Shown here: positions 23,905 through 34,110 of the stretch, one piece after another | How the letters are laid out: each line of letters starts with the position of its first letter | Position numbering within the stretch: position 1 is the stretch's first letter | From: Undaria pinnatifida | Taxonomy: Eukaryota; Sar; Phaeophyceae; Laminariales; Alariaceae | Direction of reading: 5' to 3' | DNA length: 64,000 nucleotides | Assembly: GCA_012845835.1 (NCBI GenBank) | Contig: JABAKD010000016.1 | Location: 6,789,919 to 6,853,918, forward strand | Notes under the pieces: model-generated | Told to the model about the DNA's origin: nothing | The model's database searches: none | The model's input: only the letters and a program-made list of their open reading frames with translations | Program-made: the position numbers and the translations under genes

Positions 23905-24560
23905 CGCTATCCTAGGAGGTCGACGGCGGCCATAGACGGCCAAACAGAGAAGAAATGAATAATAACAACAACAAAAAATAAAATATGGAAGCAGCGTAAT
24001 GAACGCCCAAACGCCCAAGATTTGGTGGTGCCTCTACTATTTCGGGGGAATTGTAGTCAGGACCAAGTATCATTATTATTCACGGAGGACCTTCTCAGTA
24101 ACTTAGGACCTACGATATACACAAAAGGCTGTATATTTTGCCTGTTTTCCCTACTCACAGTGGGTCCTGATTATCGTGTTCCCCCGTGATAATAATGAAA
24201 ACACGGGAATATGTAGGTTTTAGTGGGTATCGTGGGTCCTGGTTACAATGTTCCTCCTTGATAGGAGTAGAAACGGTGCCCCGTCTCGAACGAGATGCAT
24301 GGCCAATTTGTCAAATGACTAGTTCGAGCAACCATTGAGTACCTCTCCCCCGCCCCGCCCCCCCGCTCTGAGGATTTTCAAAGCTCGTTTTGCTCGACAA
24401 CGCGGTGAGCGTAACCGCCGAACGGTGTTCCTGTCGGAAAGGTCTCCGCGCGCTATTTTCCGAAGTCATTTTTTTTCGTTTCGTGTGCCCCCCCCCTGTT
24501 CTTGTTTTGAGGGAGAAAACGTCTCGGAGCATGATCGCAGGGGGTGTGTGTTGTTGCCTT
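23905..24560 (+). repeat. Module Y, copy 1 (carries a MITE)
   Basis: It aligns to 26,064-26,470: CTAGGAGGTCGACGGCGGCC and GACGGCCAAACAG at the left, then GCGTAATGAACGCCC, CGGTGCYYCGTCTCGAA, GATGCATGGYCAATG, a C-tract, and TTTCAAAGCTCGTTTTGCTC. The only large difference is the 222-bp insertion at 24,040-24,261. Confidence 0.65.
24040..24261. mobile_element. 222-bp MITE with TA target duplication
   Basis: TA flanks both ends (24,038-24,039 and 24,262-24,263). The ends form imperfect ~24-bp inverted repeats: left includes GGGGGAATTGTAGTCAGGACC and the right-end complement includes GAGGAACATTGTAACCAGGACC. The related repeat copy at 26,176-26,190 reads CTCTATTAGGAGTA with a single TA, the unfilled site. 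TA duplication is typical of Tc1/mariner-like elements. It has no coding capacity. Confidence 0.7.
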
Positions 24561-25010
24561 ACGTGTTATACGGTAACCTCTCCACCGGAATAATGCTTCT
24601 GCTGCCGGCGGCATTTTTTACGTCGAAATGACGTTAGAACACCGGCCCCGTGAAAATTTCCCGCTTTCCGCCGGGCGGCTGCGGGAAAATTCCCGGATGG
24701 TTGACCCCCGCAGAGCAAGGTCCTCTACGCCAATGTTCCGCCCGATATGCCTGTCCGGAAAGCCGCGCGTAGATGCGTTCCGGTTCAATTGTCAAGGCAC
24801 AGTACCGAAGCCTTCTGTCTGTGGGTTAGACTTTTGACACGCTATCGTTGGGTCGTCTACCAGGTAAACTGCAAGCGTTGCGTTAATCCCGATCAACGAC
24901 ATCGAGGAATTGTCCCACCCGACCAAATTAACGAAGCGTATATAATCCTTACATAAAAAACACCGTTTCCTGCCCCCGCCGCGTTCCCTGAAACAACGTC
25001 TTGACGCCTT
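24561..25010. other. Intergenic stretch
   Basis: Includes a GGGAAAATTCCCG hairpin-like segment (24,683-24,696) and TACCAGGTA (24,858-24,866). No gene is supported. Confidence 0.4.
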
Positions 25011-25011
25011 C

Positions 25012-25278
25012 CCCTCCACCGCCCCCCTCCACCGCCCCCCTCCTTTCCTGCCTCCTCCTTCTCCCGCCTCTCTTCTCTCTCCCCCCCCCCCTCCCTCCTT
25101 CCCTCCCCCCCTCCCCCCCTCCCTCCTTCCCTCCCCCCCTCCCCCCCTCCCTGTCTCCCTTCCTCCCTCCCTCCCTCCCTCCCTCCCTCCCTCCCTCCCT
25201 CCTTCTCTCTCTCCCTCCCTCCCTCCCCTCCCTCCCTCCCTCCCTCCCTCCCTCCCTCCCTCCCTCCCTCCCTTCCTC
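25012..25278 (+). repeat. (CCCT)n-type pyrimidine microsatellite, ~265 bp
   Basis: Nearly uninterrupted CCCT/CCTC units with C runs. The 129-codon Pro/Ser/Leu frame across it is an artefact of the repeat. Confidence 0.9.
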
Positions 25279-25544
25279 CCTACTTAATGCGTCAAAGTCA
25301 GCTAATACTAGAAGGTGTCGACTACCACGAGCGCCTTGTTGTGTGAAATCCTGTGGAATAGGCAGCCCTGGGACCGTCTCTGGGCCATAGATTCGACCGA
25401 TCAGACACGTTCCGCGGACTTGTCACTACCAATCATCACATCGTCTCCTTCGAAGGTGGAAAGTGGTCAATTATTTTACCTCCACGCACCAGGTACGCCC
25501 CGTTGTAGAACACGCGATATGAGAAAAAGACGCTCGTGCTTTGC

Positions 25545-26035
25545 TTTGAGGTGTGGGTGGTATTGTGTGGGTGATATTGTGTGGGTGGTATTGTGTGGGT
25601 GGATGGGTGGGTGGGTGGGTGGGTAAAATGCGTGTGTGGGTGAGACAAAAAAACAATGTCGACGTCGTGAGGGTATTGATTTATTACTCCTATCCCCTTC
25701 GTGGACTTCATAGGGGAAATCGGTCGAAAATGTGTGGCGACCACAGCATCGGACACACGAGGCACCCCGGGGTGTTAATGCTGTGAGTTAGGCGAGTACA
25801 CGTTCAGTGTCCGAATTGTGGGTGGGTGGGTGGGTGGGTAAATGCGTGTGTGGGTGAGACAAAAAACAACGTCGACGTCGTGAGGTTAGTGATTTATTAC
25901 TCCTATCCCTTTTGTGGACTTCATAGGGGAAATCGGTCGAAAATGTGTGGCGATCACAGCATCGGACACGCGAGGCACCCCGGGGTGTTAATGCTGTGGG
26001 TTAGGCGAGGATACGTTCAGTGTCCGAACTGAGTT
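25545..26035 (+). repeat. ~215-bp tandem duplication with GGGT tracts
   Basis: Two highly similar units at ~25,600-25,815 and 25,816-26,032, each starting with (GGGT)n and containing GTCGACGTCGTGAGG (25,658 and 25,871), CTTCATAGGGGAAATCGGTC and CCGGGGTGTTAATGCTGTG. Before the first unit lies a GTGTGGGTGGTATT run of the same flavour. The high similarity suggests a recent duplication. Confidence 0.8.
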
Positions 26036-26063
26036 ACAGCACACTAACACGTAAATATACCCC

Positions 26064-26470
26064 TAGGAGATAGATGGTGGCCTCAGACGGCGAAACAGGA
26101 AGCGGATAGGATAAGCAAACAGTTTTTATGTAGTATCTGGAAAAAGCGTAATGAGCGCCCAAAATGTTGGAGGTATCTCTATTAGGAGTAAGAACGGTGC
26201 TTCGTCTCGAAAGGGATGCGTGGTCAATGGTCAAATGGCTAAAGCAAGCAACAAAAAGTACGCCCCCCCCCCCGACGAATTTCAGAGCTGATTTTCTCTA
26301 CAACGGAGAGAATGCCAACGCCGAGCGACGCGTCTATCGAAACATCTCGACGATTTTTTTCCAAAACCGCCATTGTCAATGTGTCTGCCCCCCCGGTGTT
26401 GAATATTATTGATTCTGAAGGTCATCCCCACGTGTGTGTTGTCTTGTGTGTTATATGGCATACGGCACAC
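26064..26470 (+). repeat. Module Y, copy 2 (empty MITE site)
   Basis: A partner of 23,905-24,560 without the MITE. The TA at 26,183-26,184 is the empty target. The segment after the C-tract includes ATTTTCTCTACAACGGAGAG, shared with the minus strand at 31,440-31,470. Confidence 0.65.
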
Positions 26471-26900
26471 GCGTGGCATGCCACTACTCGAAGTGCTGCT
26501 TGCTCACGCATAGACGGATGTTACGGTCGAGCACTTGTCAGGTCTCGATCGCTTTATCTGGGTCCCCCATTGCACCACTAGTTTATCTTATGTCCTTTGT
26601 TTTTTGGCCGATAATCTGCAGCGTACCATTCATTCCATATAATAAGCTCGTGTTCCGTTTTCGGCGGTATGTAACGGAAAAGCTGACAAAACAATGTACA
26701 TTATAACCACACCAATTTCGCAATTTTGGGTGTGGGTTTCCCAACGCTATGCGTAAATGGTGAGCGGGGGTGGCACATATCGATATCCACTAAATGGGCG
26801 TGGATCTATGCCACCAGCAGCCGCAGAAGGGATGGGTCGGTAAGATAGATGCCGTACCTAGAAACAAGGTCAAAAGGCGTGTTTTTCTTTTCGCCAACCC
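26471..26900. other. Intergenic stretch
   Basis: Short open frames only. No repeat partner was seen. Confidence 0.35.
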
Positions 26901-27525
26901 CCCTTTTTCCCCATACACTGGGAGCTCTGTGCCGAAAATATACTGCTATCAGTATAAGACTTACCCTAGGCTGGGTAAATCTTATGTTGCTATTTTACCC
27001 TGGGAGGTAAGTAGGTAGCACCTTCACACCATGTTACAGACCGACAGCTTAGGGCTAACACTGATCCTAACCCAACCCCTGACCGCAACCCTTCGCAGAA
27101 ACAAAGGAGAAAATGATTCTCCCCTGCTTGCCGAACCCTCCCCGCTTGTCGAACCCCCCTGCTACCCCATACACCGGGAGCCACGCACGGTATACCAGGT
27201 ATATCGTTCGAAAACATAGGCTTACCCTTGGCCGGGTAACCGATCGACCCTTTGCCCTGTTAGCTCAGTAGGTACCACCTGCACAATATGGTGTAGACTG
27301 AGAGCTTAGCGTTAGGATTAGGGCTAGAACCCTAACCCTAATCCTGACCCTCACGCTTCGTAGAAGCAGGGGAATAGATGCGTTTTTCCTTCTTGTCGGA
27401 CCTCCCTTTCCTCCCGTACATCCGGAGTCACGTACGGTATATATTGTTCGAACGCTTAGGTTTACCCTGGGCTGGGTAACCGATCGATCTTTTACCCTGG
27501 TAGCTCAGTAGGTAAAACCCGTCTT
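26900..27525 (+). repeat. ~250-bp tandem repeat, about 2.5 units, with A-box-like motif
   Basis: Units begin near 26,921, 27,177 and 27,424 (GGAGYYACG or GGAGCTC). Each runs into a TTACCCT, GGGTAACCGATCGA segment, then TAGCTCAGTAGGT (27,261 and 27,501; degenerate near 27,003), a good pol III A-box match. No B box is seen. Units 1-2 are followed by a telomere-like stretch (27,050-27,080 and 27,303-27,345). Unit 2 alone has the TACCAGGTA dyad (27,193-27,201). A distant relative lies at 57,895-57,955. Confidence 0.7.
27303..27345. repeat. Telomere-like repeats in inverted arrangement
   Basis: GTTAGGATTAGGG, a short spacer, then CCCTAACCCTAATCC: TTAGGG-type units meet CCCTAA-type units head to head and can form a hairpin of ~14 bp. 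Too short to be a telomere; it resembles an interstitial relic. Confidence 0.5.
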
Positions 27526-27889
27526 AGTTTCCTCTCTAGGGCGAGAACACAGAGTGTCCCCTTGCCAGATCAGCCTTTAATGTGCAGTCCTTGTGGTTAC
27601 TTACGTGTGTTTTGTTGCTTAGAGGTCGAAGGCGGCAGCATGTTCCATTTCCACGCTTCAAGGAAGCTGCAGGTAATTGCCAGCCTTCCGAAGGTAATAC
27701 CATAACACCTTCACACTGTGGTACACAGTCGGAGCGCCAAAAAGATTGGTGATATTGTGTATGAGTCATCCGCACGGTAGGGATCGCGCTTGTTGGGTCA
27801 AACGTTTCTGACGTTCTGATTGGCTGAGCTTCTCAAGCCAGGAACTACCGGTTAGCCTGATACTTCTACAAGTACGTTTGTTGTACAGT
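27526..27889. other. Intergenic stretch
   Basis: No recognisable gene or repeat, apart from a 16-nt ACACAGAGTGTCCCCT match to the direct repeat at 50,720. Confidence 0.35.
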
Positions 27890-28065
27890 TAGTTACGTCT
27901 AGCTCATAGAAGTATTGGTCGGAATTGCGCGAGCGAATGCCTTCGAAGTCATGTTTCGGGTCATGTCGATATTGAGCTAGCTCCTCGTGCTAGGAGTCCA
28001 GAAAGTTCTTAGAATATGCTGCACCCCCACCGTGAGATGACTCGTTCGCCGGTTGTGCTGTTAAA
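27890..28065 (+). repeat. Module U, copy 2
   Basis: Partner of 21,715-21,870 (see that entry), with GAATGCCTTCGAAGTCATG as the best-conserved core. Confidence 0.6.
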
Positions 28066-28339
28066 AATGGCGATGATTTCTTCAGTGCTCTTGACCGTCT
28101 GCGGTGATACGACGGAAAACGATGAATGTCTCGAATTAGTATTTTAAGACTTTTAGTATTCAAGTTAATTTGTGACGATGTCAACCCCCTCGGATGAAGA
28201 ATTATAAAATGTCACGGAAGTATAAGCATGAAATAATTGGCGCATGGGATAGTCAGCGTTAACTGAACAGAGTCCAACCGACCGACAATCTCCAGCTAGT
28301 CCAGAGGGAGGAGGTAACATAAGCAAAATGGCACGACAT

Positions 28340-29045
28340 CGAAGAAACGCACTGAGCTCCCAAATGTCGGAGGCGTCTCTATTGGAAGTTCATAGGAACT
28401 TTGCTCCGTCTCGAAAGGGATGCGTGGTCAATGGTCAAATGACTAAGGTAAGCAACAAATGAGTACCCCGCCCCCCTCCTCCCTCCGGAGGGACCCCCCT
28501 GCTGGGGCTGGCGTCGGTTGGCAACGACGCTGTAAAACACGCCTCTCACTACATGAGCTAGACCACCAGGGTACAGTTTTTTTTTCTTCCCGTTTTCATG
28601 TTTTGGCGGTAGCCGAGATGGTGGTCGAGTTAGATAACACTTTGCGGCGTGGAGAACCCTTGCTCCCCGCGAGGGGGATGATATCACGTATTAATAGTGT
28701 GCATATGGTAAGGCACCCACAAGGCAGCTACATAGTATCCCCATTGCTGTCTCTGGAAGACGTGGCCGTACCAAAAAAACAAAATACATTCGTCCGAAGC
28801 TGTCGTCCAATGGTATCCAAGAATAAACGAACAGCGTGCGGAAGTCCGCCTCCCAAGTAGTTCTTAGTGGGATGCAGCTCACCCTTCATGCGACTCGCCG
28901 GACACTTCACGGCGTTGGTGCACGCGATGTCTACCTGGCCGGTGAAAACCCGACGTGCTCCGTCCCGACATTGTAGGGATGTGAGGGTCTACCGTCCTAA
29001 GGACTACGGCCATGCACAGACTGAGTACACTTCCCCCTCGGGATC
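28340..29045 (+). repeat. Module Y fragment joined to module X, copy 2
   Basis: 28,365-28,460 (GGCGTCTCTATTGG, CTCCGTCTCGAAAGGGATGCG, GGTCAATGGTCAAATG) matches module Y. 28,495-29,040 matches module X at 23,360-23,885. The order Y-X here is opposite to X-Y at 23.3-24.5 kb. Confidence 0.65.
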
Positions 29046-29453
29046 AACAGTGGAACATGGAAATCGCATACATACCGCTACATATATAGTGCATACTTTC
29101 ACGATGAGACACAAAACGTGGAGCCCTAAACACTTAGTAATGCTACTGATTCGTATGATGAGTTCGTGTTGAGGTACCTGGGAAACAATTCCCGAACCGC
29201 ACCATGTGGACTATTTATTAAATACCACGTATTCGTACCAGGGTACTATATCGTCTCCAAGAAAAACCAATTACGAAAATATTTCACCCCTTATAAAACC
29301 CTAGGGGTGTGTTTACGGTATACCATGTAATCATTGGGTGGGTACCTGTCATGCTATAATATTAAGTATAGATCCGCTAACGAAGGAAGATAATACAACG
29401 GACATATTCTTATTAGCTGCTATATACCTACAGCAGTACGTAATTGCTACGAA

Positions 29454-29455
<2 letters not shown>

Positions 29456-29493
<38 letters not shown>

Positions 29494-29536
29494 GCTACTA
29501 CTACCACTAGCAGCAAGATTTTGTTGTTGTTGTAAT
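29456..29536 (+). repeat. (ACT)n microsatellite
   Basis: About 13 ACT units with minor interruptions at 29,456-29,515, followed by a TTG run that abuts the tail end of the adjacent minus-strand SINE. Confidence 0.9.
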
Positions 29537-29539
29537 CAC

Positions 29540-29838
29540 ATTTATTCTCCAGCTCAACTCGTAAGAGGTTTTGCCCTCAGCGACCTTTTTGGGCAAGCCG
29601 TGGCCGCGGGTGTCTTCCCCTTCCCCCCCCGGTACTTGCATTCGTTTGTATCGCGTATAGGGTTCAGCATTCCCACTTTTCAGAGTTTTATGCTCATCGA
29701 TTTACATCAAATTTCGCCAACACACGCTCTCGCGCTTTTGGTCTGTCGATTCGAAAGAAGGAGTCCCTTGGGAGCTTCGAACCTATCACCTCCACCTCAA
29801 TAGTAACGCGGCCTACTATTGGACCACCGGGGACGGCG
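29540..29838 (-). mobile_element. tRNA-derived SINE, minus strand
   Basis: On the minus strand the head reads CGTCCCCGGTGGTCC with a B-box-like ATAGGTTCGAAGCTCCC. The body matches the SINE at 40,030-40,352 and, more distantly, those at 61.2 and 62.2 kb (TTGGCGAAATTT, GCTGAACCCTA, CGCGATAC, GGCCACGG). The tail end meets a (TTG)n stretch. Confidence 0.6.
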
Positions 29839-31129
29839 GATACTATATTACTATAGAGGCTATAATACATGAGGGATTGGAGTATCCCAGGTTCGAATTA
29901 CGACTGCAATAACTTCTCTTCTTGTCTTTTGTAGTAGGTTGGGGCAAGGTCCGACGATGAACCAAGCAAGGGCAAACGATAGAAGAGACTTGAGGCAAAA
30001 CGAGAGGTGCTTCCACAGAAAGATGGGAGTCGGCAGTGATTGCTTGTCGGCGGGGAAAGGATTATTCCCACTCCTCTCTGTCACCTGAATCTACGGAGAC
30101 TCAACGACCACTTTTAGTACATCAAGAAATGATATCGAACACGTCTGGAACGGCTACCGTTCCAACAAGCCTTTGCGAGCAGTTACAACTTTGTAACTGT
30201 AGAAAGTGTACCTGCAACCCACAGAAAATGCGGTGGATAGATCCGGTAGATAGCTACCCTTCGGGTTTATTTTACACAAACTGACAACATACCAACCTCC
30301 TGCGCTGTTCATGAGTGAGCTTGGTTGATGGCGTTTGTGCAGGACATGTCCAGAACAAACAAAATTCAATTGGAAACACCCAGTAACGGGTATCGATTTG
30401 CTATTATTACATTTTTTCTGACTGTTACTCGAGGGTAGGTTTTGGTCTACTTGCTAGCTCAGCTGTAAGTTCGATCGATTAATTTGCTGTTGTCATGTTT
30501 CCGTCCGATAATGTGCAGAAGAAACCTTGATGTCGATCACTCACAAAACACTATAATTACCAAGGTATTTTTCCATTTCTAAAGCTATTGCAGGTTGTCT
30601 CGTGATCACAGGCTCTACTACGGCCATGGGTTATTTATAGTGCGAGAACAGCGATAACAACGGCGACAGCACTACTTGCAACATAAGAATCCAGCCTGAA
30701 GCTTCGTTCCTGTTCCTTGCTAAATTTTTGGGTGTCCCGTTTCTTACTATATACTCGGTGTCCTGTTTTTTACTATATGCAGATGTCCCGCACTGTGTCT
30801 AGTAGTCCTGCTGACCCCCCCCCCCTTCGTCACAGAGGGGTTCATTATTTCAATCTGGTCGCTCATACAACGGCACAGGATTGCGAGCTTTGCGCTCTGC
30901 CCTTTGCGACGATACATTCCACTCACATTCGTGTTTTCTCAAAGTCCCGCCGACCCCGTGCCCCCCCCCGTTTATCACCTGGATCGGCTTGATTAATCGG
31001 GCCTCTCATACCCAGACACAGGCTAGAAAAAGGTGCACTTGTGAGCCGCAGCGTACAATCCGACCTCTTCCAAGCGCTCCATAATCAGCTCCAACGTATT
31101 GAACAAGCCAGTCTCGTCCAAACCCCAAT
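29839..31129. other. Intergenic stretch
   Basis: Three ~28-bp imperfect units containing TGTCCNG and TTACTATAT occur at 30,728-30,795. No gene is recognised. Confidence 0.4.
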
Positions 31130-31510
31130 AAATCACATCGTCCCCCAAATCAAGAAATTCAGCCCCTCCAGCACGCGTCTAAGCGTCGCTTGGAAGTTTA
31201 TTTTCAATGTTTCGACCATAGAATTTTTCCCCGTCGCCCGCCCCCTCGGTGTTATAAATATTATGTTACAGCGAGGCAGAGCAATCGAGCCTTCTCGTCT
31301 AACGCGCATGATAACACCCCACCTGCGCCGAAGTTCTGATTTACTTTTTTCGAAATGAGGGGGGCACTCACGATGAAAACGGTCGCTCTGAAAAGACCTA
31401 GTTGACATCTGTTCATTGACGCAACGCTCGACTCTTGCACTCTCTCCGTTGTCGAAAAAACCAACTTGGAAATTCGTCCTCGGGGGTGTGTAACCTTTTG
31501 TGTTACAGTG
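31130..31510 (-). repeat. Module Y-like repeat, minus strand
   Basis: The minus strand reads CCCCCGAGGACGAATTTCC, then TTTTCGACAACGGAGAGAGTGC, matching 26,270-26,310 and 9,706-9,760. Confidence 0.45.
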
Positions 31511-32416
31511 GTGCACCCACTTTAAAGACCATCCCGTGACAAGCCAATTTGGGTGGTCTTTTCTGTCTTATCTCTACCATGGTCTTATCTATACGATGGT
31601 TAGTTTTTACAAACTTCAAACATGATCCCATGCTAATTCCGAGTAGTTTTTCCTTCGTGACAAGCCGATGTACCTGGTATTATCTCTAATATGGTCTTAA
31701 ACCGGATGCTAATAAAATGGATACACCACTGCATACGATACTCCCGAAGACTCTGCCTAACTGAAACATGGTGAACCCTCAGAGACACCAGAATTTTGAG
31801 TTGAGCCGTGCTACGGCAGGGGTGGCAGTTTCGAGCTCAACTATTTCTCGCGGCCGGAGCTTCTTAATCCTTTTGCCACTGCAAGTCTTATCCAACACAA
31901 AATCCAAGTAGATTGTCCGAAAAATCGTGGGAACAGTTCTAAAACGGGGAACGGAGGAGCTACCCATATATCGGGGATCTGATGCGTTTCACGTTACACC
32001 TCTGGTATCGTATATGAATATACCTAGACCAGGGAGTGTGAGTAGGGCTTACCATAGTCCACAGACACATGCTCCGGTAAAGGTGCATTTCTTTTTTCTG
32101 AAGATCCTTACTCGAGGAGCTGATTAAAAAAAAAACGAAAGTCTACCCCAATGAAAAATCTCATGTCCTAGGGAATAAACGAAAAAAAAAAGTAAAAAAA
32201 CGAAAATTTCTTTCTAGCGATATTGGGTTGAAGAGTCCCGAAATTCAGGGGAAAAAATGGCCAAAAAGTGCTACCCCTATCGTAGAAGGCGTCGTTCCTC
32301 GAATGTCTGGTGTTGGGCGACATACAGAACTCCTCAGATTCATGGTGAGCCTCAGGAAGATCAGGTGCCGCCCCTACCGAGGCATGAGTCGGCTGAGAAA
32401 AATACTCAAAACACTG
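31511..32416. other. Intergenic stretch
   Basis: Holds two diverged TCGTGACAAGCC segments (31,535 and 31,657), a TACCTGGTA dyad (31,671-31,679) and A-rich runs (32,127-32,205). No gene is supported. Confidence 0.4.
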
Positions 32417-32706
32417 AATAATCTAGTTCGGGGGAGGGGCGGTTTCTTGCGAGGGGAGTCTGGTGCGAGGGATATCCGCAATCACAGGAAGGCGTCCCCA
32501 TCTCGGTGCAACCCGGCGCACGTCGCTGCAACGGAAACGACTTCGGTGTCTGGCATTGTTTTAGTCCCATACGGGTGGGATTTCCTTTTCATTTCCTGCC
32601 TGGAGACTGGATGATCTAGGTTCGGGGGTGGGGGGCGGTTATATGTCAGGGGAATGAACCCAATGCGAGGGATTTGCGCAATCTCAGGAAGGCGTTTCCA
32701 TCTCGA
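32417..32706 (+). repeat. ~190-bp spaced duplication
   Basis: Segments at 32,417-32,506 and 32,608-32,705 share CTAGTTCGGGGG, GCGAGGGAT, CGCAATC, CAGGAAGGCGT and CCATCTCG. The spacer (32,520-32,605) is itself related to 34,880-34,985 (CGTCGCTGCAAC and CTTCGGTGT). Confidence 0.55.
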
Positions 32707-33189
32707 GAACCTACCCTGCAAACCTCCAATGTTGTGCATGATAGAAAGCTTTTCGACAGCTTGATATCAGCCTGTACACAATGACCTCTTCTCGCGTGGT
32801 ATGGTGCCGGAAGTTGTGAGGCCGATTTTGGCGGTTTTGACTGAAACAATACTGCTCTATGGACGAACTGAGCTGATCCGAAATGTGCGCCGGAAAGCCG
32901 TCGCTGTTCACACGGGGTTCCGAATGTGCCCATTTAGACGGTGGGGTTATTTGAGTCGACTCTTGTAACAGTGTTATGGAGTGGTGTCGTGCCTATTACG
33001 GAGATCCGCTGTTTGCAAGATGAATTAATAAACAAAAAAGGGGGCACAAAAACACCCGTCTTTGTTTATTTGCCTTTGACGCAAGTGTATTTTTTTGGCT
33101 GGTCTTACCGGGTAAACACAGCCTTAATCGAACACAGCCGTAGCGTAGAAGAGCTCGCCTGAAAGGTGGCCATACTTTCTTTTTTGTGT

Positions 33190-33535
33190 GTGATTTCATC
33201 CTGTCAACAATGGATCTTCGTAAATAGCTATATATATATGAAAATAGGTTCCTGCTCTGTAGAACCGTCCTAGTGGACCTATGTAGTATCTGGTTGTCCA
33301 GGATTTGTGTCCTTTAGGTCCTAAAGTGATCACCAGTCGTAGGTATGGCAGGGGATTGATAGCATCCACCATCCCCATCCCGTCATTTGGAGCCTTGACC
33401 TGTACCAAGCCTTGAGCTAAGAAAGGAGTCTACGAGGAGAAGCTATACAATGCGAAGCGGTGCCTCCCACCACGGATACCTCCTGTGTCCCAACCACTCG
33501 GCAGCACTTTGACAGAAGGCGTCGTCGGCAGGATT
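33190..33535 (+). repeat. Duplicated module, copy 1
   Basis: It aligns with 33,808-34,085 (TAGCTATA, GGTTCCTG, GGATTTTGTGTCC, GTCGTAGGT, CCTTGACCTGTACCAA, GAGAAGCTATACAA, GCGAAGCGGTGCCTCCCA). The minus-strand frames of both copies begin MVQVKAP and stay similar for ~35 residues, but the DNA is equally similar outside that frame. It ends next to GGCGTCGTCGGCAGGA (33,528-33,543), 16 nt identical to the primer-site-like segment at 43,662, so it could be the end of an LTR. Confidence 0.5.
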
Positions 33536-33604
33536 TCTGCATCTCATTTCACGCCCAGCTTCGTGGAGTTTGTTTTACCTTTTCAGTACACCACGTGTAC
33601 CACG

Positions 33605-33785
33605 TCTCCACCTTACGAGAGGCGTCTTAGCCTCATTTCTGAGGTGTAGGGGTAGATGTAGCCGAAGTTCAGTTGTATCGAATAGCCGCATCTTCGACCC
33701 CCCTCTTTTCGATTTTGGAATGGTATCATAGTTACCATCCTTCGATCGTCATGGGATCTGCATCTACGACTGTTCCGGGTGGCAT
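33605..33785 (-). repeat. WZ repeat, Z fragment
   Basis: GAGGCGTCTTAGCCTCATT, GAATAGCCGCATCTTCG and GGGATCTGCATCTACGACTG match 20,105-20,255 and the reverse complement of 53,740-53,875. Confidence 0.6.
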
Positions 33786-33807
33786 AATGTTATGGAGTGA
33801 TGTCGTA

Positions 33808-34110
33808 CCTAGCTATAGATATGAATATTGGTTCCTGAAACGGTCCGTGTGAACCTTTATTTGGCTGTTCCAGGATTTTGTGTCCCTTAGGTTCTAGAGT
33901 AGTCATCCGTCGTAGGTGTGGCGGGGGACTGATAGAATCCGCCGTCCCCATCTCGTCGCTTGGTGCCTTGACCTGTACCAATCCTTGAGCTAAGAAAGAA
34001 ACAATCTACGAGAAGCTATACAACGCGAAGCGGTGCCTCCCAGCACCAGTAGCTCCTGTGTCCCTACCACTCAGCAGCACCTTGACAAGGGTAGTTTGGC
34101 CATCGCTAGG
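33808..34110 (+). repeat. Duplicated module, copy 2
   Basis: Partner of 33,190-33,535. Both copies are preceded by a TTATGGAGTGRTGTCGTRCCTA segment (32,974 and 33,790), so the original duplicated unit was larger and was broken by other sequence. Confidence 0.5.

Noticed and set aside
25001-25390. 129-codon Pro/Ser/Leu ORF
   Set aside because: Translation of a (CCCT)n microsatellite.
27540-27560. Possible extra copy of the 260-bp direct repeat
   Set aside because: Only ACACAGAGTGTCCCCT matches; similarity stops on both sides.
32800-32970. Plus-strand peptide (ILLYGRTE...) resembling the thumb region of LINE reverse transcriptases
   Set aside because: Only a few residues fit, stops flank it, and no catalytic motif or second domain is nearby.
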